Source of the DNA: Rutstroemia sp. NJR-2017a BVV2
Lineage: Eukaryota > Ascomycota > Leotiomycetes > Helotiales > Rutstroemiaceae
Assembly: GCA_002946415.1 (NCBI GenBank)
Contig: NJPS01000011.1
Coordinates: forward strand, 124,001 to 188,000
Length of the DNA stretch: 64,000 nt
Direction: 5' to 3'
The notes beneath the pieces are model-generated. The model saw nothing but the letters and a program-made list of their open reading frames with translations, was not told the DNA's origin and did no database searches. Shown one piece after another: positions 12,421-25,852 of this stretch; position 1 is the first letter of the stretch, and every line of letters begins with the position of its first letter. Position numbers and translations under genes: made by a program.

Positions 12421-14283
12421 TTCGTATATTATATTGGATGTAAGTCTACTGAAGAGGTTGAAACGATGTTGATGAGATTTCTTGAGTGAAGTAAGAATGA
12501 GGAGATGGCTTTAGATTGTGGAATGAGAGACCTGACTTTCGTAGGACTACTGGTCTTTTTATATACCTTTTGAACTTTCAGTTTCCATCAAATGTAGCAA
12601 GCTTCATGAGCCTGTTTACATTCGTCTTCGCTTATCAATCCCATCCATAAGCTGCGGTCCAAATTCTTCCGTGTAGACGGACATCTTGTTCTACGAACTG
12701 GCCACTCAAACGGTCTCGCTGGCGACCTTCGATACACTGTTACCTTCGATCGTCATCGAGACTTCCACTTTCGTCATTTACAGCCAGCCAAGCACTGAAA
12801 AGGGTTCAGTAGGATTTCTTTATCAACTGCATCGGTCTAACTTCTATCCATGAAATCTGCTCGCCCGCTGCTACTCCGATACTGTTATCGCCAATGCTCA
12901 TCTAAACCTGCAGGATATATCCGCAGGTATGCCGGAATGCAGTGGAAAAATCCTTCGATGGAGGGTGAGGCATTTTCGTGAAACCAATCGACATATCCAC
13001 AATCCATCGACGCCCTCCTGCTGACCCCTTGTCTACAACGTTATATCGGCTGCCCAACCGAACGCCCAAATCTAAATAATCTCTATTCTATCGGCCAAGC
13101 ACTTGGACTGCATGGACGGCGTTCTCAATTTGCTTCAATGTTCTCGCGACTCCGGAACGGGGGCGGACATCAATCGCGTTGTGTCTCTACTTGGCACGCT
13201 GACAGCCAAGGTTTTTCGTTGCATTGGTCTCAGCTTTGAACGGAAACCCGCTCCTAGCCCCAAAGAATTCATCACATATTGTCTTGGGACTTGGTATCTT
13301 CATCAAAAAGTCTCGGCCAAATTACAGAATACTTAAGCCACCGACGTAAGAAAGAGTGACAAGGAATCATTGGACGTGGCACTTTTGACAAGACTTTATT
13401 CACTTGGCTGTGGAGCTTTACGCATTGGGTAATAAACATGGCATATTTTGCGCGTATCCGACTCGACTTGCCACTCGAGAACCTCTCAAAACACATGAGT
13501 TTGACAGGAGCTGCTGCATATCATGGTTCATACGAACAATATTATTGGACCCCTATTTGCCTTGTTAGGCGACTTTATCGGCCGATAACCTTAAACTATG
13601 TCACTTCCAGCCGGATATCTTACATATATCTTACAGATAGGTAATACTTGATATGAGTGAGCGGAAGGTCACTAACTTCATAAGCCGTCAGATTGCATAC
13701 GCATTGTAAGCAAAACAAACTGCCGATGTGATTGTGTATCGCGGAACTCCAGGTCGGCATTGGCAAAGATTTGGCATGCAGAAGTCAAGAGAATTTAAAG
13801 TGCGCAAAGCAGCACGTGCTGAAGGATCAAGGGTATAAATCTGAAAGCGAATTGACGAGCAGACCTACTTATCGCCGAATTCCACACTCAATGTAACTCT
13901 ATGCGCGATCTGGGGAGGGGGAGGGACGGAGACCCACAAGCCAAGCTGCCAAGACGAGTACAAGACGGATCGGTCCTTGCCGCTTCTCTAATTTGTTGCA
14001 GATAATGGTATCCTGGAGCGAAAGGATAGATCGAGGAAAATCTCCGTTGTTGCGATAACGGATTAATGGAGTTGTCTTATTGCTAAATATTTCGCCATTT
14101 TATTGACCACTCATGTGCTTACGTTGTATGTAGACTTGGCATGGGGTATTATTGAGTAGCTCCTTGGCCTCGGCAATGAAAGAGGACCTCTATATTGACC
14201 AGCACTTCATCCGTTCCCATTTTGCCAGATAGAAATCTCTCGGTGTTGCGGCATCATCATCACCATCATCATCTCATCGCAAA
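12421..14283. other. long divergent intergenic region
   Basis: Separates the minus-strand PEP-mutase-like gene from the plus-strand DUF1275 gene, so it should hold both promoters. Several short open frames (13103-13336, 13272-13496, 13438-13644) overlap on opposite strands and show no domain; I do not call them genes. Confidence 0.4.
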
Positions 14284-15341
14284 ATGACCCTCGACAAAGA
14301 GACTGGAGAACTCGAAGCCTCCGGGTTCCAAACTCCCTCCTCTCTTGCTGGACTTGAGCAAGGTCAGCTCGGGTCGAAAGAAGAAGGCCTATTCTCACAG
14401 AGACTTACGAGCTGGTTGATTCAGAAGGTTGATACACAGTTCTCGTATGTTCAACTACTCGCCTGTTGCTTTATTACTGGACTGCTTGACAGCTCAGTGT
14501 ACATCAGTAAGTCCTCACCCTCATGTGATAGTTACAGCGGTGTAGTTGATCAATGCTGACCATTCATCGTAGCTTATGGCACTTTCGTTTCTATGCAAAC
14601 AGGTGAATCTTATTTCTTTTAGTAGCATAGGCTTACGAGACTTTACTCCCATCTATGGTCATTCGTAAATGTCAGATTCTGACTAGCTAACCAACGCATC
14701 CAGGTAACACAATATTCGTAGCGACTGGCACTTCTAATCAAAACAACCGACCGTACGGCTGGGCCAGATCACTCTGTTCGATCGGCTGTTTCATAGTCGG
14801 GTCTTTCTTCTTCTCCAGGCTAAACAAATTCCTTGTCGGTCTCCGTCGCGGAACACTCTTCCTCTCTTTCGCTATCCAGCTGGCATTCGTAATTCTCTCG
14901 GCAGCGATTATCCAAGGACATCTCCTCGATAGCTCATCAGCGAGCCTGAACTCCTCTACTCAAGGCCGTGTTACAGCTGGAGATATTGACTGGGCCCAGC
15001 TCGCGCCGATCGGGCTACTTAGCTTTCAAGCTGCGGGACAAATTGTTGCGTCCAGGACGCTCGGGGTGGGGGAGGTTCCTACTGTCGTTATTACGAGCTT
15101 GTTGTGTGATCTAATGTCGGACCCGAAGCTTGGAGTGGCTATCAACAAGAATCCGAAGAGGAATAAGAGATTTGTTGCCTTCGTGTTGACGTTACTTGGA
15201 GGAATCGTCGGAGGCTGGCTTAGCAAGGGCACAGGAGAGGTACAGTCGGTGTTATGGCTGGTGGTTGGAATTAAGTTTGTTCTGATGGGGAGCTGGTTGA
15301 TCTCCAAGGCGGAGGAGCAGGAACTTGCTGGGAGAGCATGA
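14284..15341 (+). CDS. DUF1275 (YoaK-family) integral membrane protein
   Basis: Three exons, 14284-14506, 14573-14602 (30 nt) and 14704-15341, give 296 residues. The tiny middle exon encodes the conserved YGTFVSMQTG; joined to exon 3 it gives the family hallmark MQTGNTIF. About 45 soluble residues precede six hydrophobic segments: the LLACCFITGLLDSSVYI helix, one at FVATGTSNQN...IGCFIVGSFFF, LFLSFAIQLAFVILSAAII, the APIGLLSFQAAGQ region, FVAFVLTLLGGIVGGWL and VLWLVVGIKFVLMGSWLI. VPTVVITSLLCDLMSDPKL is typical of the family. Function is not established for DUF1275; a transporter role is often guessed. A 9-bp hairpin lies 38 bp past the stop. Confidence 0.88.
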
Positions 15342-15379
15342 TTGATGTCGGGTCTTTCCTACATTGGTGGCTTTGCTTC

Positions 15380-15405
15380 GAACGCCTAATACCTTCTAGG
15401 CGTTC
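15380..15405. other. hairpin downstream of the DUF1275 gene
   Basis: GAACGCCTA (15380-15388) and TAGGCGTTC (15397-15405) are perfect inverted arms with an 8-nt loop, inside the expected 3' UTR. Confidence 0.7.
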
Positions 15406-18400
15406 CCATAGTTTTGGGAAATCAAGATGAGGATAGAAAGAAGCATACGGAAGTGGACAACTCAGCGATAGAATACACAGACTAGCAACATACTGTAGAG
15501 ACTAGCAAAATACAATAGAATCAAATATAAACAACAGCAGCCAGAACTATACCCTATAATCACGAACACACTTTGCTAAGTCAATGTCAAACACTCAATT
15601 TGGCTTCTTGGCCATTAGAGCTGAAACTCCCCGCATTCAAGACACCAGCTGCTTTCCAGGCGTCTCCACAACAGTCCCACATACGTCTAGATCTAATTTC
15701 TGATGTTATACATTTCCCCGTGCCAAGCACTTTCTTCGTTAATTCGTGCTTTGTGTCTCATGACTCTCATCTCAGCACTCACCGCTCAACAGACTTGAGT
15801 TTCCTCTATTGCCACAAAATACGACCAATCTTCTCAACCATCTTTTCTATGATTCTGTATTACCTATTGCCAAGCCCATCTTACCCGAGAAGTGTAATGC
15901 TAGCGCAGACGAAGGTCCACTTAAGCATATCATCTAGCCAGAATTGCTGCCTTGTATCTTTCAGCAGAAACAGCTACTGCACTGTACAGTACGACTACAG
16001 ATACAGCATCATGGACTATTTTCTCACCTCAGCTTTTAATTATCTTCAGGATGTGCAAGCCGCAAGATGTACCGTTGCCGTTGGCAATGCATGGGCACAT
16101 GCAGCTCATTTCCAGGTCTACGGTCTTGGCATTCGTGGTACCCCGGCTCCATTGGTGGGACAGGTAGTTCGGAGTCCGGAATACGTGCAGAATTGTGCGG
16201 ATATGCATGCTGCACCCGGACTGTTTAGGAAAGTAAGGAGGCTTAGACTTCTGTGGCCGAACGAGTACGAATATTTTCTTAAACATCGTGATGTTGCCCA
16301 TTACGGAAGTTGTGTTGATTGGTCGGTAAAGATTCATATTGATTGGTTCTCAGAATCAGTGTGATAGCAGATGGACGTTTTACAACCAGGATACTGTACT
16401 GTTCGTCCGATGCTCGGAAGACAGTGTTACATTTTGATGAAACCATAATTGCACATCACGTCCAACGTAAGATGTGTCTGCTTACTCAGTTCAGTTCAAC
16501 CCTCCATCGTGATTCCTTCCATTCTTTTACCGAGGATCTGTGTATTGATCCTTTCATCCATTGCCCGGTGATATCCCATACTGCCCCCAGCAGCTCCAGC
16601 ATACTTTATTGCTGGACCATGTTCCTCATATACCCGTTCCGTCCCCCTGACAGCTCCCGGCATAGAACCTCGTTCATGCATTGCTTCCGCCGCTACTACC
16701 TGCAAAATATTTTACAGCCCCCTTCTTTATGTCGACCCCTCTTCCCCTCTCGCCTAGTCTCGTTCAGATTTTCACCAAGAGAAAGAGACCCATCAATCGA
16801 CATGGAGAGGAAGGATTGTAGTCAACAATATCTAATTCCCCGATGAACATCCATCCCCAAGACCCTTCAAACCCCGCGCAGGCAATATAGCAGGGTACAG
16901 GACTATCGGAACGAAGAAAACGAATCCGCGATTCATATCGCGAATTGCAAGCGAATCAACTAGGATATGGCATTGTGGAGTCTTTAGGCAACGGCCATAC
17001 ACTTGAACCCGATCCTGGCTTTATCCACGATTCGATCTGGATAGGTAAAAGTTTCCTGACGTCGAGATAACGTTTCATGGAGCAATCGATACGATGATGT
17101 ACTTACCTTAGGGACATTGCAGACCTGCAAGACCATTGGCTGTTTCAACGTCGCCCGTATCTGACCCAATCACAGCCCATGCGGCTTCATGTAATGCCAT
17201 GCCAATCTTCCATGCAGCAGTTGCCACGCCTGTATCCATGTCATCTCAAGCCTCTGCCGGTTTGTTCCATGCCACATCAAGCCGCTCCCGTCTTATTCAA
17301 ATGCAGTCTCAAGCCTCTGTCGTTTTCCCTGTCTAAACCTTCAGCAACGCCTCCTCTCTTCGACCTACTGTTTCTGGAAACCCGAAGCGCGTTGATCATC
17401 CGACGTTCCTAGCTCCACCCCGTCTCGGGCTTCGGTCATTGTCTCCTGTATAGTCAACCTCATGGCGAGCTGAGGCTGCCACGTATCTTTCACATCGCCT
17501 TCACATAAACGACTTCCAAATTACGCTATCTCTCCGTGATATACTGGCCACGGAAACAAGACGGCAATGCTTTTTCAATACTCAGGGCCTGCAACGTACC
17601 CTGCAGCTAGATCCTTTTCCAAGTTTCTTCTTGACCTCGTGTTTCAATCTATCTTTTCGTCGATCGGTTGGGAGACACACCGTCACACACGAAGGTATGT
17701 TTCTGAGCCGAGGAGGATTCTTTTCTCTGATCGCTACTGTGCTGCCATGGTCATATTACTGTAAATGGTTAGTATTCGACCCTTAAAAGTCAACGACGGG
17801 ATGGCGCGTAGGATTCATGACCTTGGGCTGACCTGATATCATGCGTCCTCATTCAGGTTTAAGAAACACGAGCCCCGCAATTCCGCCGGAAACATCTGAT
17901 TCCTCCAAACGAAGGATGCGGCAGCGTAGGATTAGACCAAAAGGCGATTGTGTATCTTGTTCGACTTTTACAGCGTGAGGTGAATGTCGAACGAGCCGTC
18001 GGGGAAGAGGTGTTTCCCGCTAAACATACGACATTCAGTCTCTTCTTCGATCATGACATGCTCTACCAGCGGGGTTGAATCTGTCACCAGTATGATCCCG
18101 GACCAGCGGGAGGATGGAAATTCTTTGCGTTTGAGCAATTTCTGTCTCTCCCCTCCGTTCAGAAGACTACCTTCAGGCTTCAGCTTCGAAGATTTAAATA
18201 TGAACCAGTTCCGAGAGTCTGCGCGGTATCTGAAAGGCCGCAATGCATCTGAATTCTAAGTGGCATCTTGGAATAAGTCCAACCCAGGTTGTATGGTCAG
18301 TATTAGTCGTATTTGTCGTTTCCTATGTTTCTGGCTATTTCGAGTTCTTAGCAGGCTAAACAGGTCATAATATGACTCCTGTCATTACATCTGAAGCATA

Positions 18401-21400
18401 TCGTTATGAGCGTTGGATTTTATCGCTCTATTTTGAGGTATATACGACTCGAAGTAAGACGCGGCTTGATTGGTGCTCGCTGCTGCGATTCCAGGCGCTG
18501 TTCCGGTTCTTTATATTCTCCCAATACGACATTAACGCTATTTTCCCCTTCGTTTTCGTCTGTGAATGATTTATGGAAGGATGGACTTCCGCGGTAAGAT
18601 ATTCAAGTATAGGACAGTGAAGTTTCACTTTGCTTTTCTTTTCGTCTCGTTGGTCGTAGACTCGCATAAAATAGATCCCAGGTAAGTGATATATCTCATT
18701 CGTATTCTTCAGCTGCTAATATCAGTTTGCTTCATATAGAACGCTATCGCTTCTATAGCGTTATCCGACCGCTCGAACTGCGACTCCCGCAAATTAGTGC
18801 TTGTGAAATAGCAGTATGATGTCCCTCTGATCGCCGTATGGTGGAATCGGATAACTGAAGGTTTCCATATACCAAGTAGAAGTTTGGCAGAGCAATCATT
18901 GACTTTCTTCCACACTTCTTTGATTTCGCCAAAGGTGCTGTTGGTGGTTTCTATATTGCATGTCTGAACATCGGGTGGTCGATTCTGCGTTGCGCAGGTA
19001 GCCGAGTTCACCGCGGTGGCAAGGATCATCCAGGTGCTATCTAGTCGGCAATCTCAGTCTTTCACTGAGTATCCATGGAGGAAGTACCTTCTATTTTGAC
19101 GTAGCGTGACTATTTTGCAAAAGGATGATTGTAATCGTTAATGCTCTCATCCAGGTACCGTCTGGGAAGCATAAACAGTGCGCACCTATATCGGAGTAAT
19201 CTCTCCTCATCTCCTCGCACCATGGCTGCTCTTTGCAGCAGTGCCTATTTTCCGTTATGCAAGCTCTTTCAATTGAATCCAACTGCAATCGAGAGGTAGC
19301 TGTGATGGGACAAACTAATGATGCTTATGATTTCCGCAAACGTGCGCCTAATACATGATTGTGAGTGAGTTCACACAGGCCTTCATACAACTAGCCTCAC
19401 CAGTGGGCTAGGTTGTTTTGGCCTTACATCGAGGAAGCTGGCTCATTTCTATTCAGCCTGTTCGTTTCTTTTTGCTGCGTCTTCGACCCGAGGGTCGTCG
19501 TTTTCCAAAACACCATTGAGGACGGAAATGTTGTCGTCAGTAAACCCTGATGCTTATTGAAGTTTCTAATTGGTGATATGATGCGGTTTGTCGATTCCTC
19601 GTATGCCATTTACTACCCAGTAAGACGATTAATATCCTCAACTGCCTGGTATACATTTCTTATTCAGCTCTCGCTAAATATAATTGTTTGATGGTGTTGT
19701 GTTGTGTTTTGTTGTCGCATGTTGAAGTCTGATTGTGACTGCTGGGAGTGACTTTCAGGTTAGCCACTATTTCGAAGTCGAAGCAACACCATATTTCGTG
19801 ATTGATATATAAACAGAGAACGGAGTGAGCAGAACACAGCTATATAAGGACAGCTTGTTAGCTCGGAACGTGGTTCCGCGTCTAGGGTTGATCTTACATT
19901 CGGGGACTGGTCGGGATTCTCCCTGTACCCTAGTATGGGGCAAATATACTTCCAATGAGGACAGCATATTGAACTATCACTTGGCAAAGGATCCCGAGCA
20001 ACCTCCGACCTAGGTTGTTCGACCAGCAAAAGGCTGACGCGGGGTAAGTAGATGCTGTTGATTCCCTGATTAGGAAAAGTCTGTGCAGCTTCATGTGCTC
20101 TATATAGTATCACCGAGGGCTCGCTGCATACCATGCTAGGCTCTAATACTCTTGGCAGATAGCGAGTCGTTATCTGTTTGTCTCTAAAGACATGTCGCCA
20201 TACCAAAACAGCAGGTCAATTACGAATGCAATGTAAAAACAAGTATCCCGATGTGGCCGAAGAGTCACAGCCAAGAGCTTGAGTAGTATTTCCATCTATC
20301 GAACTGGAGAGACTACTACCACAGTCCAGCATCAGTTTCCTATGATAGGATATCTGTACGATGGCTATGTGATTGAATGCAATGTTACCTCATCAGAATC
20401 GCCCACGACGGGGCAAAAATGCACAGAGATTATTCGATCGATGAACAGGGAAGGCGCAAATTATGATGATTAGGACACAAGGTGTTTACGTTGCTTCCTA
20501 AGCAAAACGAATTGCACGCCAAGGAGCATGCATCTCATGCTTGCTTGCTCCTTCTCTATCCATTGTTCTTCAAGGCAGATTATCAATAATGCAATCATAA
20601 TGAAGAGCATGAAAGTGAAATTAGAGACTCAAAGCATAATAGTCTTCGACTTCTACAGCGAAAAACTTCGGTGACGTTCAGTGGAAATCAGAGATTGTAT
20701 CTGCAAGTGTATATGTTGATAAGTACCATTACCTGCAGTAAATCTTAGTGAAGTCGAGTGAAGTCGTCCTTGGTTTGCTAAGAAAGACCCTATCGAAAAT
20801 GATAAAGTAACATCCAGTCACGCTTGACCCCAAAGTGTACACAAGCATATATAATGAAAGACTAGCAACAACTTAGCTAGTCTTCACAGACTACTCCTCG
20901 AAGACGAAATGGTGAAATTGAAGTAGTCGCTGCTGAGCTAGCTCTCGTCAGTCGTGACTAGCCTAATATATGATGTGTATACATACCTCTGCATGTAACG
21001 GTAGGAATTGGCCTTCGTTATTCTATTCTTTTGTTAGGTTGTCAGCTTCTATGATGAGGTCCAGGTAGCACCACGCAATACTTTTATAGTAACCTCATCT
21101 ACCAGCTTTGCTGACTGCGTATAGCTCTAGGACTACGGATATACCCTAGACTGCGGATATACCCTAGAAATACACAAATAGCTGACGGCGGAAGATATTG
21201 ACGTGCTATGCCGTGCATGATATTGTGCTGATCTGAGTAGCCATACATTCTCCACGTCTTCCATTTCCCCAAATATTGAATAATATTCCACCTTCTCTCC
21301 CTGAAGCGTTGCTGATGTGGATAGAAAGTGATTAAAAAGACCTTGGATCGGCGGTACGACCAGAAAAGCGGAATGAAGTCTTCCGACAAACATTTTCCGA

Positions 21401-22900
21401 CAAAGTTTTCAGATCTTATATTTTTCTTGCTGACGCAGAAGACGTATAGTTATCTATAAACAGCCTATAGAGCTTCGGCCCCGAAACGAAAAGGGGGTGG
21501 CGGCCCTGCGGGTTTCTGCAATCATTGCTACCCAAACGATCAGTGATTGCTACCTAAAAAATCCAAACTAGATAACATTAGTATAGAGATTAATCTTTTT
21601 GATTTATGTACTTCCAAATACAGTGTGCTGAGACCCTAAATTTGGAAGGTCTATTCAAGGAAGTTTTAAGGTTTATGCATGATAAGGACTAGTGTTTCTT
21701 CAACTACCTTCTTCGCAAGATTCTTAGGTAGTGCCAACGAACGTGTAACCTACTCTTTCTAATCGTCCTATACTGCACGGAATCAGCTTAGACAAAGATG
21801 AGATACATGGAGTTGATCTAAGGTTTGAGTTGGTGCGACTCTTGCAGTAATCTGCGCTAGCTGTTTCTACACAATCCTATGGCTCCGCGGAAGACGTCTA
21901 TCCGATCTTAGCTCGGCTTGTTTGAGTTGTAAACTCTAAATATACTTTCAGGGTTCTTCTAGAAAGCAGCAGCGTACAAGGTAGAGAGAATTAGGTCGTG
22001 TACTATTATCTGATTTGATGATGATCCCGGTTGAGATGTTGTTCGTACAGATTCCCAACGTATGGTACGACAAGAACTCAAGACCTTATCGAGAAGGCCG
22101 TTGAAAAGGACGTAACTATTGTCGAGGGACGACTGACAGCGCCCAATATAACGCCTCGGACAAGACCAATGCACAAGTGACAGTACGAGGAGTCTTCCTG
22201 CGTTAAGTTACTGAAGTCGACAAACCTAGGACGCTGGACACGCGCGATATGAGCCTCACCGAATAATTCTATCGAGCATTGTATTACAGAGATTGCAAGC
22301 TGAGCACTCATAAGACGCACTGCTTTTATTCTGGAATCGCCAGTGCTGAACCCAATTACCGGAAGATTGCTACGATGAAACCAAACGATCGCATTGCATA
22401 GTGGCGCTTTAGTTACCCCTCACACATGGTGATTGAGCCGCTCGCAGGCGTAGTGTTGACGTTCGACGAGAAATACAGATGCCACGATATAACCTTGGAC
22501 TAGTCTACGCACCTATCGAGTGACCAGTAATCTTTTCCATTAACAGCAGCTCGCTCACGCAACCTAACGCTAGTTAGCATTCTACAATGGAGTGCTGGAT
22601 GGGACACGATATGTTACAGCTACAAGTCCAAACAGACAAATCAAAGACATATAATTCCAAACCCATTAAACCTCACGTTACTCCAGAACAACCAACCAAT
22701 TACAAAATTTTTCTACTTATAGATCCCTTCCCAATCGCTTCTAAACCGCTTCTAGAATTGTTTCCCGAACCCCTCCCCAACCCTACGCGAACCCTTCTTA
22801 CATCTTTCTAGCTCTCTTCCCAACTCATTCTCAACCGCTTCCATACCATATTCCATACCCCTCCAGACCGTCTTAGAATCGACTCGAATCCTCTCTAACA
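15406..22900. other. gene-poor region, no supported gene
   Basis: About 7.5 kb without a recognisable gene. The longest frame (15573-16364, 263 codons) has no family features; a shorter version from the ATG at 16011 could be an orphan but is opposed by a similar frame on the other strand. On the minus strand, 18709-19029 could encode about 106 residues with four cysteines; this is speculative. 21131-21167 holds two copies of an 18-19 bp direct repeat (CGGATATACCCTAGA core). I see no intact transposase, reverse transcriptase or tRNA. Confidence 0.35.
21131..21167. repeat. short direct repeat, two 18-19 bp units
   Basis: GACTACGGATATACCCTAG at 21131-21149 is followed at once by ACTGCGGATATACCCTAG; the two share the 15-base core CGGATATACCCTAGA. 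Confidence 0.8.
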
Positions 22901-22906
22901 TTTTGC

Positions 22907-25852
22907 GACATGCAACAAAATTTAATCCCCACAATCACGTGTCGACCATCTAATTCGTCAGCCCCAAAATGCTCTACTCCTTCTCCCAGGAAAAATATAT
23001 TGTCAGAGTTACATCCATCCATCCCCGTATCTAGGGAAGTACAAACCCTCTGCTGTACCCAAAGACAAAATTTCAGATCTGCAACAAAGTATCCTCTTCT
23101 CATGATACCCCCTCTCCCATTGGTTGCCCGTCTACTTTCTCCCTCATGTACGACTTTGAATGCTCCCGCAACGTACAACAGCTGCAGGGCTAGTTCAGTA
23201 CATGTCTCCCTTACCAGAGATATGCAACATATGGCTCTCATCCCCTTTTTGCTTCCTGACATCTAACTAACAAACAGGAGGTGAGAAGCCAGCATGCTGT
23301 CTGACTCTGGGTTGAGAAACAGAATTTAGAGACATGCAACAAGTTCTCCGTGTCGTATTGATCTGAATCTTGTGGTACTCTGGATCTTGCTGATGGGATT
23401 AGCATGAAATGCGAGGGAAAAGCTGGTGGAGTAGAGAATTGTGATTGCGATGGCAATACCTGATGGCTGACGGCAGTGTACTTAAATGCGAAGTAGAATC
23501 CTCTTCCGCTCCTGCTTTTTTTGTTCAATAAATCAGTATAGCAATTAAATATACTCCTACACGACTAAATCCTGGTGTATCATTTATTCCCTAGCAATTC
23601 TGCGTGAGAAAGGCGAAAGTTCGTTGTTGCGACAAGTTTGCGACACTCACTTCATTGGACGAACGCAATGAAATATAGTTCTTCTCACTATCGAACATAT
23701 TCAATAAGGGTCCCCCTCCCGCAAACCACAAACCATCCAACTAGGAAAGAGGTAGAATGCAAGAAGCCCTATACTGTACGCAATTTCCCAGCCTTCCAAC
23801 TGGCTTCCCTGGGCGCTGTATAACATCAGTCGAACACGGAACCGAAGCGCAATACCCGGCAGATATCAATCCCCAGACATGCAACAAATCCCCGTCTCCC
23901 ATCACTTGATTGGCCCTCCCCGCCGCAATGCAGATTTCTCCAAAACAGTTTTTCATTTTCTAGACATGCAACACACCCTCAGTTTCCCTTTCCCCCTGTC
24001 CCGATTGGTCCTCCCACACGTCGTCGATCGACAAATGCTGAAGAACAGAGCTGCAACAAAAACCTCGATCCACCACTACCATTGGATCAGTCTGAAGCCC
24101 TCAAGCGTGTGGTAGCACGGGAAAACCCAGACGTAACAATCACTTGAGTGTCGACATGCAACAAAATGCCTCCAATCACCAGGCTACCGCGATCATTGGT
24201 CCAGGCACGGTTCTCAGCCTCTTTCAGCACTCGGGACTGTCAGAATACGATCTGCAACAAACGCCATATCTATCATATATGGCGGATTGATTGATTGATG
24301 ATTGGTCGAAACCCATTGTATTGGTTTATGGCGTCCGGCTGTAGTAGATATTTTAGATATGCAACAGGACGAGCACCGCACGTGTAGAGAGTATGATTGG
24401 TTGAAAGACATGTGACAAGCTGACACCTAGAAGTTGTACGAAACGCAAGAGCGTTTCCGGCGGAAACAAATTTACTCGTTGAGATATGCAACTTTTGCCA
24501 TCCTGCTTGGCTTGTCATGTGAGCTGATTCATGATTATTGGTTGATCGGAAAACCTCGGTTGTGCTCATCCTTTTCAGCTGCTGAAGGTGGGATCCTGGA
24601 TATGTGTCGCAGAGGGGAGCGCGGGGCAGCTTGCATTTCATGCTAAATTCGCCAGTGGAAATTTTCATTGATTATCCTCAGGCAAATGTTGGCGGCTGCT
24701 TTGGAAGTAATATTGAAAAGAGGTACCTGCCGACGGTTTGAATATACTCGGTACTGGTTTTCCGCAGATTCGCTCGCTACGATTTCTCAGCGAATTCTCA
24801 CGAACCGACCGAAGCCTCGTTCCTCCCTTCCCTTCCGGCTTACCTAAATATGAGATCAGACGAAACAAAACCTCAGCAAGAATAAATTTGTTGCACATCT
24901 CACAAAAAAGAGGGTGTAGCAATCGTAACAACGATACAGAGCGGTGTGTAGAGGTGTGTGCATAGGGTGTATCATTATAGGCTTTTCTTGGGGGAGTTTG
25001 TCCGTGTGTAGAGACGGGTGGCTGCTCAGGCTTGACGTGGCATCAATTTTGGAGGTCGCAATGTTTCTTAATCCTGCGGTGGTAACCGTATCCGAATGGG
25101 TGTGTTACTAAATAGCCAAAATGTGTCAGCACTTCATTTCGGATCATTGCTGTTTTCGGAGTCAATTCTATTCTGGATGATTTCCGCCGCCGGGTTTCCG
25201 CTTCTCTTCGGACCCCCTTGCATCTTACCCGCCCCTTACATGACAACTACCTCCGGATTATTCCACACCCAAAACCTCACCAACGAAGATTGTAGAATCG
25301 TTTTCTATACTTGCACCTTTTAACAGGATCCATCGCTTTCTATAATTGCACTTTCTAGCAGGATCGCTAAAGCGTCCTCCAAATTGAAGCCTCATACTGC
25401 TAGTCAAATGTCAAGCGGCGGTTGCACGCAATAAGTGACCCAATCAAAAGACCTGGTATGAAGCGGATACCCAACGAAAACCAGCGGACGTGTGTGTATC
25501 ATCTTGTTTATGCATAAACCGTATAAGATATGCAACAAACTGGCTGTAGTGAGAGGAAGACCCAACCAACCTAACGTGTGTGATGACGGATGGATGGCTG
25601 TGGTATGTAAGACCAAAAGAAACAACCTAGCCATGCGGAACCTATGCCATCATTCCGGAGACGATAAGAAAGATCATATCAAGATAACCAAGGCTTCCTT
25701 ATTATGCCTGGGAGTACTCGTTGAAAGCTTGAGATACCAAGAATGCTAAATAGCCAAGAGACCTGCAGCACGTGATTGTACCTTCTGAATCGTTCCGAGA
25801 ACTAACCTCTCCTCTTAGAGGCTCGGCATAAAATACGATTTGCAACAAAATG
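22907..25852 (+). repeat. degenerate array of GAYATGCAACAAA motifs, mostly paired with ATTGG
   Basis: Motif starts seen on the plus strand: 22907, 23076, 23219, 23331, 23876, 23963, 24048, 24153, 24249, 24356, 24483, 25527 and 25837, with decayed forms near 24407 and 24599 and one reversed copy at 24887-24902. Typical forms are GACATGCAACAAA, GATCTGCAACAAA and GATATGCAACAAA. Between 23876 and 24483 the spacing is 85, 105, 96, 107, 127 and similar. In most units an ATTGG (inverted CCAAT) follows 33-54 bases after the motif start (23909, 24004, 24081, 24195, 24301, 24396, 24537). The rest of each unit is not conserved. No gene is supported here. Confidence 0.8.
25299..25365. repeat. imperfect tandem direct repeat, about 32-35 bp units
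   Basis: The segment CGTTTTCTATACTTGCACC...ACAGGATC is followed by a similar CGCTTTCTATAATTGCAC...GCAGGATC, differing at a handful of positions. Confidence 0.7.

Noticed and set aside
15573..16364. 263-codon plus-strand frame after the DUF1275 gene
   Set aside because: No conserved motif, mixed composition, and an opposing frame of similar quality; not enough to call a gene.
17968..18259. Mirror-image frames of 91 codons on both strands
   Set aside because: Mutual antisense frames without a domain; which strand, if any, codes cannot be decided.
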